Assembly (NCBI RefSeq): GCF_000224145.3
Contig: NC_020168.2
Coordinates: 4,375,480 to 4,439,479 of the forward strand
DNA length: 64,000 nt
Source of the DNA: Ciona intestinalis
Lineage: Eukaryota; Chordata; Ascidiacea; Phlebobranchia; Cionidae
Direction of reading: 5' to 3'
Part shown: piece after piece, positions 42,853 to 54,389 of the stretch
Position numbering within the stretch: position 1 is the first letter of the stretch
Layout of the letters: the number at the start of each line of letters is the position of its first letter
Notes under the pieces: model-generated
What the model was told of the DNA's origin: nothing
The model's input: only the letters and a program-made list of their open reading frames with translations
Databases searched by the model: none
Translations under genes and position numbers: made by a program

Positions 42853-45800
42853 TTATGCAAATATTCTTAAGTGTTTACTACCAAATAGGCCGGTAAAGGA
42901 CAAATAAAACACTACCATCCCACCCCAACCCATTATAATAGAGTGAAGAAAAATGGAACAACTTTTCATTCCATTTTCTAGACCCCTTAGGTAGTAATCA
43001 AAGAACACCCAAAGAATTATAAACCGTATCTTGGCGCCTCCCATGGACCGTTGTTAAGTGTTTAAAACAAGTTTACGATATTTCAATATTATAAAGGTGA
43101 CCCTTCTTCCCCCACCCTTATATCCATCAACACTGGATAATTACCAATTAAAAGCAAAAACCCGGAGCTTGACCCGAGAGCTACAACGTTGGTATAACCA
43201 AACACTGCAGCAAAGGCCTCTGTGCCGAAAACTTCAATACAGACGCATGAATAAAATCCATCTATTCCTCCAACCATCAAGCCAAATGTAGCACAAATGC
43301 AGAGAAGAGACGGAAATCCTCTTACGCTAGGGAGAATCGCAAGGAGCACAGACGCAACCAGAAAGTGACAGCACTAAAAAGTTGGATATTAGGTTTGGGG
43401 AAAATCAAAGAACAGAAACTTAAGTCTATGTGGCAGAAAATTAGATCTATAAAAAATTAACTCTATAAATTCACCTCGCTAGCTCTTTTTATCATAGTAG
43501 GGTGGTGGGAGATGGAACACCTTATCATTCCGTTTTATTCGTTTAAAACACGTTCAGGATATCTGAATATTCTGTGCTAAAGTTGTCCCATCGTCCCCCA
43601 CCCTACTATATATTTCTATCCTACATCTGGAAAATGCTCAACCAGCTCTTTTAGCCTATAAGCCTAAAACTTTGAAATCGGGAAAAATGTACAGGCTTTA
43701 GTTGCAACAGTATATTTATTAGGCCTGATTAAAAAGAATGACTTTGTAATTTAAAAAAAAAAAATTATGTAGTCTCGTCGATTGGAAAAAAAGTTCGCGC
43801 GCAGTTCGATTTTAATTATTATTTAATTAAACCTTAACAAATTAAAAACTATAAACCCTTAAAAAAGAAACCTCAATAAATGCGTTAAATATACGAGCAC
43901 ATATACCAAATCACTCCACAATAATACTTACGACAACGGGTTTCTGCCATCTTTTCGGTATTCTATTAAAGAAAATTCCCCAAATAAATTTTGCAATCAT
44001 TTCACCTACTGCTTCTGCCGAGGGTAGGAAAGACGCTTGTGTTTTGTTTAAAGAGAATTCTATAGAAAATATAAGTTGATTAGCACGAAATAGTTTTTTT
44101 TTATAATGATTCTATTATTTGGAGACGGTAATCACAGTATGATGATATATACAACTGTGGGAGGAAATGGGACACTTTTATAGCACATATTATCCAAATA
44201 TCCTGATCTTGTTTTAAACAATTGACAACGGTCTATGGAAGTCGTAAAGATACGATAATATAATCTTTTTAAATGTTCTTTCTATACTACCAGATGGGAC
44301 CAGAAAATAGAACGAAAAGGTGTCCCATCTTTCCCACTCTGCTATATAATAATACTATAAGGATTTGACTTAAACCCCGGAAACAAGCACAAATGCCAAT
44401 CGCGTAATATCGGATCACCACTTTTGTTGAGTTGAATTGTTTCCTTCTTGGACAAATATACACCAAGACCACAGCTGTAGCTTTGGGTGATATATATATT
44501 TATATTTAAAAGTTTTATACTACATTTCTATAAAAGAAATTCTTTCTCTAATAATATCGCGAAAATCAGTCGTTATATAACAAGTTTAACTTACTTGTCA
44601 CTGCGCATGGAATTAGAAAAGAAAATACTGAGGACAACGCTATGATTTGGCACGCATACACAAACACTGCAAGATAAAATTCGGGTCGGCAGAATAAATT
44701 CAACCCAAACGAATGCCTCACACTTTGAAACATGCGACTTGCTCTTCGTACATTGGCCGTGCCATTACGTTTTATCTGAAACCACAACGTATATTTATAG
44801 TGTATTAAATTAAGTTATTGCAATGAAACACATACCCCTGTGGATTCAATTTCGTCTGTTGTTCCAGCTCTAAAAGCATTAATTTCTTCAGCTATTGGTT
44901 TCTTATCTAAAGGCCACATTGCCGCCCCTGAAGCAATGGTATGCAAGTAGAACCCGGATATAACCTGTTTAAACATATGTTATGGTTGTTTTGTTACCAA
45001 CAATCCATGAGTAATTTTTAAACGCGGAAGTAATTGTGTAAATTGAGTTCGCCGCCCTTTTCACACACCCATGACTGCGAACTTATCCACAATAGTTTGT
45101 ATATATATGGCTATCTCGGGCCCGGGAGTCGTCATGCCGTGCGACCAAGCTAAATGCCGATAATGTTCAATATTGGTATTATACCTCTTGTAATGCAAGG
45201 CGTACAATTCTATAAACAGAACTCCCCGCTTACCATTAGCGCACCGTTCACCGTGTAATTTTCAACTAATGCCTGATAAAGTGGACATGATAGGAAAGAA
45301 CCGGCAGCAAACCCAAGACAAATGAGTTGATTCGCCAGGTTCAGTTGGCTTTTAAACCGCTGGTTTACAGCAGTAAATGCGATCACGACTTGGATCCCAA
45401 AGCACACTCCTGAAAGTAACGCGTGCATAATGTTACTACACTTTTATCTAGGTTATAGTAAAAGCGTGGCATTTGCTGTTAGCTTTAACCACTCGATACG
45501 TGTCATACATATGGTGTATAAAACAGTACATTCGTATTAACGACTGCCATTGCCCCGCCACGCAAGGATGGATAAGTAACATTCATGCATGCAAACAGTT
45601 TTATATACGGTTTAATTTAAATGCAATATGTGTAATATCTAATGCATAGCCCCGAAGTCAGAACAAGGTAGTTCGATAACGTTTGGTTTTGCTTGAAATC
45701 ATTAATAAAAACGACAGCCCTATCTGCACTATAAGTACACGGACGTACTCAAGTGCTTGTTACACATGGTGAAGTATGGGATGGAGTGTTAAACCAACGC

Positions 45801-46659
45801 ATAAACCGCTATCGCATTCGCAACTAATAATAGTACGGTTTTACATGTTTACCTGGTATAAGGCCATTGCACAAAACAATCTTCCAAAACGGACCGGGTA
45901 GAGACCCAATGAAGCATGAGACTGATGCTATGATACCTAAGGTCATCATACACGCTCTGCAACCCGCCCATTTGATCAAAGGCGCGGCAAGTATGCCTGA
46001 GAGAATGTTGGTATTATGTTTCGCTGCCACGGGATTTCCAAGGTTAAGTCATATAATAGAAACTGAACTAGCTTTTCAGTCAATGACGTTTAAAATGTTC
46101 AAATTGTATAGGTGCGGTGTCACATCGCACACTTACAGAAACGATTACTAATTAACCAGCTGACTTCCGTTCACCAGCACGCTTGTGTTTATATGTAGCA
46201 AAAGTTGAGTGTAAGACGATTCTTGTATGCAAGGATTACATTATTGGAAATTTAACATTATAAAATTTGCAATATAACAGCAATTGGATTACTCATTGAC
46301 ACTTTGTTTTTTTGCAACAATAACTTCATACATTAAGTTCGCTGTATTATATTACAGCTAGCCAAGTTTCGTTGCTGTATCATAAAGGTAGAATCATTCT
46401 GGTAAAACCACAAACCTGAGCAGCCATAAGCGATGTAGAAAGTGCTCATAAGTTGGGACACTTCTGCGTATTCAATGTTGTACTTATGCATAAGACTCAG
46501 ATAGAACACGGAGTAGCATCTTTCCGTTCCAGTTCTAATAGCTATGAAAACCAGACTTGCCAACACCACTACCCAACGCCAACCACTTTCTTTTGCTATC
46601 TTAGGTTTGTTCTGCTGTATCATTGTTTCTGAATACTGTTCATTTTCGTTGGCATTCAT
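42853..46659 (-). CDS. SLC16 (monocarboxylate transporter)-like membrane protein
   Basis: Eight exons: 46416-46659, 45853-46023, 45234-45409, 44836-44964, 44595-44775, 43932-44059, 43145-43373 and 42853-42911, giving 438 residues, all in phase. The first membrane segment starts SGWRWVVVLASLVFIAIRTG, a variant of the SLC16 signature [D/E]G[G/S][W/F][G/A]W. Further hydrophobic segments (RACMMTLGIIASVSCFIGS, LANQLICLGFAAGSFLS, FYLAVFVYACQIIALSSVF, FGLMVGGIDGFYSCVCIEVF) suit a 12-segment MFS carrier with a central hydrophilic loop (exon 4). The substrate cannot be told. The last 19-residue exon is doubtful: its acceptor lies in G-rich, MITE-like sequence, and reading through instead ends inside a MITE at 43089. 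Three introns contain MITE copies. Confidence 0.75.
42933..43126 (-). mobile_element. MITE, diverged copy in SLC16-like last intron
   Basis: Family core and both ends recognisable (AGAGTGAAGAAAAATGGAAC left, CCTTCTTCCCCCACCCTTAT right), but more diverged than the copy at 42586. Confidence 0.75.
43494..43612 (-). mobile_element. MITE with internal deletion
   Basis: Both inverted repeats are intact (TAGTAGGGTGGTGGGAGATG and CATCGTCCCCCACCCTACTA); the centre is missing. In an SLC16-like intron. Confidence 0.82.
44147..44348 (+). mobile_element. MITE, nearly full length
   Basis: The whole core in plus orientation (ACAACGGTCTATGGAAGTCG). The left terminal repeat is worn, the right one is clear (TCCCATCTTTCCCACTCTGC). 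In an SLC16-like intron. Confidence 0.78.
45553..45590 (+). mobile_element. SINE 3' tail fragment
   Basis: CGCCACGCAAGGATGGATAA followed by GTAACATTCATGCATG matches the family 3' block and tail. No body is visible to the left. In an SLC16-like intron. Confidence 0.5.
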
Positions 46660-46680
46660 TGTTAAGTTTAATTTCCTCTA

Positions 46681-46805
46681 CTAAATATAGTACCGGTCTA
46701 TGGAAGTCGTGGAAATGCGGTTTTAGAGTTCTTTGAATATTCTTTGTTTACTTTATACCAACTGATACAAGAAACATAAAAAGGTGACCCATCTACCCTA
46801 TATAC
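46681..46805 (+). mobile_element. MITE, partial copy
   Basis: Right-hand two thirds of the element, from CCGGTCTATGGAAGTCGTGG to GGTGACCCATCTACCC. It begins about 20 bases upstream of the SLC16-like ATG, so it lies in the likely 5' UTR or promoter of that gene. Confidence 0.68.
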
Positions 46806-48668
46806 ACAACCTATACTATATACACTACGGACCTCAGAATAGGCCAATCTGCAAAGCGCTTACAAATAAACAAGTTTTGATATAGAAACATTAGCTATCT
46901 TTGAGATTACAGCGTTTCCCTATTACAAGCATATTTTCTTAATCGTTTATACTTTGCCGCTGCACAGCTTTATTGGTGTTTGGCAACAATACCCAGCGTC
47001 TAAAACCTTGGTTCTTTGTAAAGTGTGAATCGGCCTGCTGGTTTCTATTGATTTTGTTAGGCTTACTGCGGTAAGATATGCCGATATTAGTTCTTATTCT
47101 ATATACATCCTGTTGTATGGAACGAAACCATATATGCTTTTAAATCTAAACAAGACAGAAATCTATACCTACTACGTTTCAGACTTTCATGCAAGACTTT
47201 GCGCAAACGTAAATATAACATGTGAAGCTGTTTCCTCTGTGGTGACTCTTCGTTATTCGGGTAACAGACCACAATCAACCTACATGACGTTAGTTTCCGA
47301 TCTAGATGATAGCTAAGTGGCACGTTTCATTTTGCGGACAAAGAAAAACATTAAAGAAGTATACCTTAGAGATCTACATACTGTTTATTTGAATATGAGC
47401 TGTATATAGCCTATATACTACAGAGCGCCTAGTTTTATTGATCTTTACGCAATACGAATTTAACTTTAGCAGTAAAAAACAACTTCGCTCTGTATAGTTA
47501 AAATTATTTAAAATGGCAGCTTATGTACCGTATAGGTTAAATTGCGCCGCGTCTGGCCGCAATACCTTCTTGCGCTACACCGCAATGACGGAAGGTTGCA
47601 AATAAAAGACCACACCGTTGTTATTTTAGCTAACCGTGATGCCATAGGTCGTGTAATGTTCTGCAGAATATTACGCTTTAGGCTAGGCTGTATAAACTGT
47701 ATCGCTAAGTAGAGCGTTTGAATAAAACCTTCACTGTTGTTTCTCAACTTCACGTCGTTCTGCTTTTCTTTTAAACGCTGTGAAATATTTATGCGGGTAT
47801 ACGATGTTTTACGCCAATATTCCGGTAGAGTTTTGCTCTGGGACAGACTAAACATTAGTAAAACAATATCTTAAACATTTTAACAATCATGTTTTAAACC
47901 ACATGGGCCAATTTATTTGGAGAATTCTATTAATAGTTCACATTGAACTGTCTCAATGGCCCAATTGTGTATTTATTAGAGCGAAAGCCCTCTATATGTA
48001 CACATATTTTAATCTTCGCACACAGGGTGGGCTACAACAGCCGTAAATTGTGACCTTATGAGCTACAAAACGCTAAAACTGATCTCTTGTTTTGTTGGTG
48101 GCTACTTTATGCTTACATTTCTCATCCTGTTAATTGCTTAAGTTAACACCGCGATCAGAAGTAGCAATTGGACGATCTGCCATGACACCTTTTCCGTTTC
48201 ACACGTCTGGCCTTTGTCGTTTCACACGTCCATTGAACGAACTGCCATGACACCTTTTCCATTTCACACAAGTGCATGTACCATATATATAGCATGCACT
48301 CGATAAACTCGCGCATCGAATGCAAAACCATTAAACATTAATCAAAATAAGGTGTCACTCATTTAAAACCAGGAGAGCATATGTCTGTGAAATATCTCGT
48401 TAGCGTTTTATTCGGTGCGAATGATATGACCAATGTTAATATATGTTCATATATTAATATATTATTTTGTATATATATTAACACTGGGTATGACTTTCCC
48501 TACATGACGTACAAAAGCGTTTATTTTAATATCTATAGAAATCCGATATGCAACAAAGTTCTCTGTACTGGTGCTTCCCCGTTGTCTGTTTACAAATTTT
48601 CCAAACAACAAATCTTTCCGTCTTTTGTGAAAGCGCTAGACTAGAGTTACTAATACCTAGTGTACATG

Positions 48669-48682
48669 TGACTTTTTTTTAG
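48669..48682 (+). promoter_or_regulatory. Poly-T splice acceptor before CtIP start
   Basis: GACTTTTTTTTAG ends 18 bases before the CtIP ATG. It looks like a strong acceptor, either for a spliced leader or for a 5' UTR intron. Confidence 0.45.
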
Positions 48683-48700
48683 ATTAAAAAGTGTTTCGAA

Positions 48701-51700
48701 ATGGTCGTTAGTTGTCGATTTTGTTGCTTGCAAGATTCTACAACACAAACAACAAATCCTGTGCTTGTGGATGCCCTACAACAAGTTATAAAGTCTCTTT
48801 TAGCCAAAGAAGAACATGGTAAATATTTAATGGGTGCTACTTAAGAATACTTCAGCTATGAGCTAGATCAGGGATTCCATAATCAAAATTTTTAATTTTT
48901 TCTTTTTGTATTTTTAATTTAAATTGTTCTTTTGCTGTCTATAGTGTTTTAACTCTTACATCTCTGTATATATTTTCACAGAAGTAATTTATTTTAAGTG
49001 TTAAAGTCTTTAATCAAAGTTTTTTTTCAGATGTAAAAACGTTCTATGCTCAAAATGAAGAGATAGAGAAGCTGCAGAAAGAGGTGAAAGAGTTGAAGTT
49101 TGAGCTTCAATCTCTTCAAAATGTTAAAGCTTCCCTCGCTACTGTTTTGTCTGAGGAGAAGCAAAGATGTGATGAATATAAGAAGAAATTACAAACGTAA
49201 CACTATTTTTAAGAAATATATATTATTTTTATTATTAATATTGTGACATACTCTAGGACAACTGGATAATGATATAACATGAGAGATAATATGGCATTAA
49301 ACTAGCCTAGCGGATTTTAGTAATTAATATTTCTGTTAAAATCTGTTGTTCCATATATTTAGAGCACAAGAAGCTTTGGTGAAGCTACACAGTTGTAACA
49401 AAAAGATGAGTAAAAATGGTAGGAACCTGTGAAGATGTTTTGTCTATTTTTGAGTTTGTTTAGCCTGGTGTAAATTAGATGTTGAATATATTATAAATGA
49501 GAAGCCCATCACTGAAAGAAGTTTGGTCAAAACTTTGTTGGTTAAAATCTTAAAGTGCATACCAACAGAAGTGACAATTTTAATATGCTGTTTTGACACA
49601 CAGTTTTTCAGAAACTATTTTTTTGTTTAAAACTTTGGTGATAAATTTACATCACATTTGATCATTTCTATTAATACACAAATTTTGACTTTTCGTTGGT
49701 ATGTCGCTTACACTAATTATGAAACATTTTAAAGTTGGGCGGCCTTACATTTGTAACATTAGGTTTGGCATGCATTTATCATATTGATTCCTAATTAGAG
49801 TTATTAATAAAAGTTTTTATGCAGCTGCTGAATCTCTTCTGTTTCCTCGTCCCGCTACTCAAAGCAGAGAAGAACCGTATGTGATACTAGCACCAGATAC
49901 TTGTCAAGTTGAAGTCAGCAGTGGAGACAATAATGCTACTGAAATAAGATCTGAACCTAAATCAAGGGACCACGTTTTCACTAAGCCCCTTGCAAAGCGA
50001 AAATGCATGGAAAAACAAAAATCTCCCCATTCATTTTTTAAGAAGCCGAGAAATAAGTGTGAAGACGCTCAAGGTCACGCTACATCTTCAAGAAATGATT
50101 CAGATCATGACCCTGATGAAACATGGGCACCAGATCAATCAGGTATTTGTAACTTGGTAAAATGTTCAACCCAAGTATATGTATTTGGGTGGAAGAAGAT
50201 GGGACATCTTTTCATTCTGTTTTCTAGTCCCATGTAATACTAAACAAAGAACATTCAAAGAATTCTAAAACTGTTCAAAACACAATCAGGATATTTAAAT
50301 ATAATGTGCTAAAGGTGTCCCGTCTTCCCCCACCCTGCTATATATAAAAGTAAAAGGGTACGATGTATGTTAGTATGTTACTGTTACACTTTTTTAGGAT
50401 TTTACTTACAAATACGATAACACAAATTCTTGTTTAAACTTAAAAATAATTTACTTTTCAGATGAAGAGTTATGCATCCCTGCCTCACCAATACTGAGTG
50501 GATATTCTGGTAGCGTGAAAAATTCTTTTTTTGCAAAGAAATTTAAAAAGGATACCACCCACGATGGTAAGGCTGGGGATCATACATCAGATAGTCCGAG
50601 CCTTTTAAAAAATGTGAATACTGGGGGTGCTAATTATAAAGGAAGTCTGAGGAACAGGACAACATTAAAAGAGGTGAATATAACTTACAGGTGGGGTAAG
50701 ATGGGACATATTATCCCATTTGGTAGTAAGCAAAGAATATTTACATAATTATATATTCCGATCTTCACAATTCTAAAAGAGTATTTTTTAATGTTAAAAA
50801 CTGGATAAGGCAACACAGGATTTCTTTATCTTACCGGACAAGGAACAATATACGTTTCATTATGGGTTTGAGTCATTACAGCTTAGTAGTGTGTATAATG
50901 TATGGGTAGGGGAAGTAATTAAATTTGATTTTGCTTCCATGGTGACAGTGTAGGCGCTGACTACACAGTGTAGGCGCAGAGTTTTGAAACCTAGTGCGTA
51001 GGGGAAGCTTAGTGCTGAATATCATAAATTATGATATCATAATACATGCGCGTCATAATACTACCTATAACTATATTAGGGCCGTTGTAATACAGTCATA
51101 CTGACATTAATTTAATTCAGTTTTAAACAGCGATTGACCTGATTTTACAGGCTCACATGTTGAAAGTGACAAAAATAGGACAATTGCAAACACAAAACAA
51201 CTATATAATAGATTCTAGACATGCTGTCAATGTATGACCAAATATACCACGAGCTGAAGTGCTGAACGCATGCCTAAATTTTTCTTATTGTCGCATCGTT
51301 AATTTTGATTTTTTTCAAATTGTTTGTTTTTATGACAACAATTAATATGACTAGTAAAATAACATATATTTTGTTAACTCGTATATGAGGGCCGCCTCCG
51401 TGCTGGTAGTTCGTACATAGACGCTGCCTACTCGTCTTTGGCGCCTATGTGTTTTGTCACTACTAGTCTACTACTATATATAATTTCAATAATAACCCGG
51501 CAACGAAGGTATGCAAAGTTACTGTGTATACAGCGTAATTTAGCACACATTATCCTATGTTTCCTGATCATCTGTTAAAGTTAAACCATTAACAACGCTC
51601 TTATAGAGTTGCTCTGAGGATATGGTTATATAATTCTATAAATACTTACTACCAAATGGGACGCTAAAAGTAAATAAAAATGGGCCATCTTACCCCAACC

Positions 51701-54388
51701 TACCATACGGATACTTTGTTATATTAATACAGGTTACTCCAAGTGAATCAAGTTCAAGAACCAGTTTTCAATTACACTTAAGTGATAATGAAAGTGGTGA
51801 GTGATATATTTGTTTGAATAAATGCCCAAACTGTTCAGTGTTCATACACAGTGTTTATGTTGCTGTTTTTCCTATTATTTCCTCTGATTTAGACACAAAA
51901 CTATGACATTTGCAGTTTTTAGTGAAAATTTTTTTTCAAAAAAGTCTTGGCAATATATAAATATACTTGCTCAAAATTGTTCCAGATAAGATTTCCACTG
52001 AAGCATATTTATTTTTGGGGTCCAACTTCTGAGAAAACTCTGTGTTTTTTGTGATTTTTTAGATTCTTCGCATGAGTACAATGGTTTGGAAGATGAAAAT
52101 GATGAAAACTTTGGATCTTCCTATCAACTCAGACCCAGGTCCTCGTTATCTCCAATAAATGTGGATAGCTCTTCTGATGTATGTTTTATGTTTTACATTT
52201 TTATATATTCTATCAGTCTCATTTCTGTTTAATAATAGATTTCTGTGATTTAAAATGTGATTAACATAAAAGGAGGAAAATGTAATTAAGATGTTCTGAA
52301 CCTTATGTTATGTTAAGAAACTGTATACAACTAGACTTTGGATACTGTCTAGTGTCTATGATCTACGTGATTTGGGAACAATATTTTAAATGGTTACTGA
52401 ATAAAGACCAATCTGATCCTATCAATTTAAACTTTAATATATATATATAGTAGGATGGGGGCAGATGGGACACCTTCGTCACATAATATCCAAATATCCT
52501 GATCGTGTTTTAAACAGTTAACAACGGTCTATGGGAGTCTTGAGCATATAGTTTTATAATTCTTTGAAAGTTCCTTGTTTACTACTATATTGGACGAGAA
52601 AATAGAGTTAAAAGGTGTCCCAACTTCCCCCACACTACTATATGACTAGAGAACACTGTGGTCTGTAACTACTGTATTTATCAGTGAAATTATTTTTAAA
52701 TAACTTGAATACTTTACCAGGAGGAAAGCAGAGATTTAAAAGAAGCCAACGACAGTTTGGATGAATTGTTCGAAAAAACTGACATTGCAGTTCCCAATAT
52801 TTCCGACTTGGATTGTACAAGGTTGGAAGTGAATGTTGAGAGATTGGAGGTTGATGGTTTTGATGATCAACAACAACAACAACAACAACCAGAAGATTTC
52901 AATGATTTTTTAAATGATGAAGATGATTTTAAACCAAAGAAAAAAATGGCAAAGAAAACTTCACAAAGTAAAATATGTAATGAGTAAGTGCATCATACCA
53001 ATATATCATAGTAGTTGCTATAAAAAAAACATACATACAATAGTTATACATGCACTTTAACCACTTATTTGTTCGCTGTCACAGCAATGCATTGGGGTTA
53101 AATCACTTGCATTATAGACAAAGGATACCAGGTTCAATGCCTAATGAATGCTGCTATTCATGTGGGGTATGGACCTTTTAATTACTAATGGGTTGTCCAA
53201 ATTACAAGTAAGAAAGACAAACTTGACTCTCAAAGTTACATAGGTAGCTCAGGAGCGAGCACAAAGTGTATAAAAAATAACCCATGGTCATATTATACCA
53301 ACTTTATTTTCTCTTTAGCGTGGATGAGACTATGATCCCAGAAGATTGCACTACTGATCATGATGAAAACTTTGGCGACAGTTTTGACCTTGCTCCAAAG
53401 AAAAATGACAAACCAAGTTTTAAATATCAAAGTGTGGTCCGTAAACGGGATGAAAGAAATAAACTTGATGCTCAAACCTGTGCACAGTGTGAGGAATACT
53501 TCAGGTAGGCATATTTTATCATTTTGGCTTTTTACCTATTTTATTTTTTTCCTGCAATTACGGTAGCGAAGATTGAAAAACTTTTAAACGAAAATACAGG
53601 ATAGAGCTACAAAACAAAAGTTGTTAATATATTTACATTTAATTGAAAGAAAGAAGCATTGCTAGCAGTATAATATAGTATAGAGTTTCAATTTCGGGAA
53701 CCAATGTTATTCAGTTTTTTTTAACACAGCGTTTCTCAGCCCCTAGGTCGCAGGCCAAAAGTAGGCTGTTCTTTGTCTCAATCCTCAAATGATTTTTAAT
53801 TTTTACAAAGCTCCTGTAAGATCGTTTAAGCTTTACCATTGATATTATTTTTTCATCATATAGTGACTTATCTCCTCGTAAACGTGCGGAGAAAATACGT
53901 AACGTGTGTCGTCATCGTCACGTGTTTGCGCCACCTAAGAGCCCAGAACACTTTTGGGAAATTGGAATTCCTGATACATTGGAATGTAAAAGACGGGGTA
54001 AGAACGCATGGTCAAGTATGGAACTGTGTGGGTTGGCTGGCCGCATAAAATAACATAAGAACTTTTAAAGGTTTTATACCATATCGCTTGTTTTCTGTTG
54101 AATTACGTTAGTGAATATTGAACCAATGCAAAAAAACACACTAAAATACGGGATAACCATAGCACGACGTTAAAACATGCTTTAGAATAAAACTGTTCAT
54201 TTATTTACGCGCTAATAAAAGGTCGCTACACTTAAGAAACCTAAGACAACTAAACGCAGCTATTAACGTTTCGAGTGGTTGTAGGTTACATTAGAGATGA
54301 GGAAGATTTTTCAGAAGAAGAGCTCTCTCGGCTGAGAGAGAGAAGAAGAAGGTATAGAAGAAGGCGGAGTGATGACGTCGAAAAATAA
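48701..54388 (+). CDS. RBBP8: CtIP/RBBP8-like DNA end-resection factor
   Basis: Eleven phase-consistent exons: 48701-48818, 49031-49196, 49363-49418, 49825-50142, 50462-50673, 51733-51796, 52063-52178, 52721-52983, 53319-53504, 53864-53997 and 54285-54388, giving 578 residues. An N-terminal coiled coil (about residues 40-115) suits the tetramerisation region. The middle is acidic and disordered, with a Q7 run. The C-terminus is a clear Sae2/CtIP domain: FKYQSVVRKRDERNKLDAQT, CAQC, CRHRH, then PPKSPEHFWEIGIPDTLEC and RGYIRDEEDF. The SP within it sits where human CtIP has the CDK site TPENFWEVG. CtIP activates MRE11-RAD50-NBS1 to start resection at double-strand breaks. N-terminal CxxC (CRFC, residues 5-8) may replace the zinc link of the human coil. 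A poly-T acceptor ends 18 bases before the ATG. Four introns contain repeats. Confidence 0.9.
50178..50345 (-). mobile_element. MITE, slightly shortened, in CtIP intron 4
   Basis: GGTGGAAGAAGATGGGACAT on the left and CCGTCTTCCCCCACCCTGCT on the right flank a core shortened around the middle. Confidence 0.78.
50688..50810 (-). mobile_element. MITE, second subfamily, partial
   Basis: Left end GGTGGGGTAAGATGGGACAT with TTTGGTAGTAAGCAAAGAAT behind it; the right end is lost. It begins about 14 bases after CtIP exon 5. Confidence 0.6.
51535..51709 (+). mobile_element. MITE, second subfamily
   Basis: Related core (AACAACGCTCTTATAGAG and TTACTACCAAATGGGACG), with right end TGGGCCATCTTACCCCAACC rather than the CCCATCTTCCCCCACC form. 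In CtIP intron 5. Confidence 0.68.
52447..52645 (+). mobile_element. MITE, full-length copy in CtIP intron 7
   Basis: TAGTAGGATGGGGGCAGATG left, CCAACTTCCCCCACACTACT right, complete core. A TA-rich run lies directly left of it. Confidence 0.85.
53076..53205 (+). mobile_element. Degenerate SINE head and body in CtIP intron 8
   Basis: A tRNA-like B-box (CCAGGTTCAATGCC) and the body block ACTAATGGGTTGTCCAAATT are in the family order; the rest is diverged. Confidence 0.5.
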
Positions 54389-54389
54389 A
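54384..54389 (+). terminator. AATAAA overlapping the CtIP stop codon
   Basis: The stop TAA at 54386-54388 lies inside AATAAA. A second hexamer, ATTAAA, is at 54475 and is the more usual distance away. Confidence 0.3.

Larger units (their letters stand above)
46660..48700. other. Divergent region, SLC16-like / CtIP
   Basis: Promoter side of both genes. Contains a MITE fragment at 46681 and a small direct repeat (TGCCATGACACCTTTTCC at 48179 and 48243, 64 bases apart). A 115-codon open frame on the minus strand (47508-47855) has no recognisable features and is not called. Confidence 0.5.

Noticed and set aside
47508-47855. 115-codon open frame on the minus strand
   Set aside because: No family resemblance, no convincing splice context, and it sits in a divergent intergenic region.
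50142-50237. CtIP exon 4 frame continuing to 50237
   Set aside because: The continuation is intron and MITE sequence (KKMGHLFILFSSPM is MITE-derived); the donor at 50143 closes the phase with exon 5.
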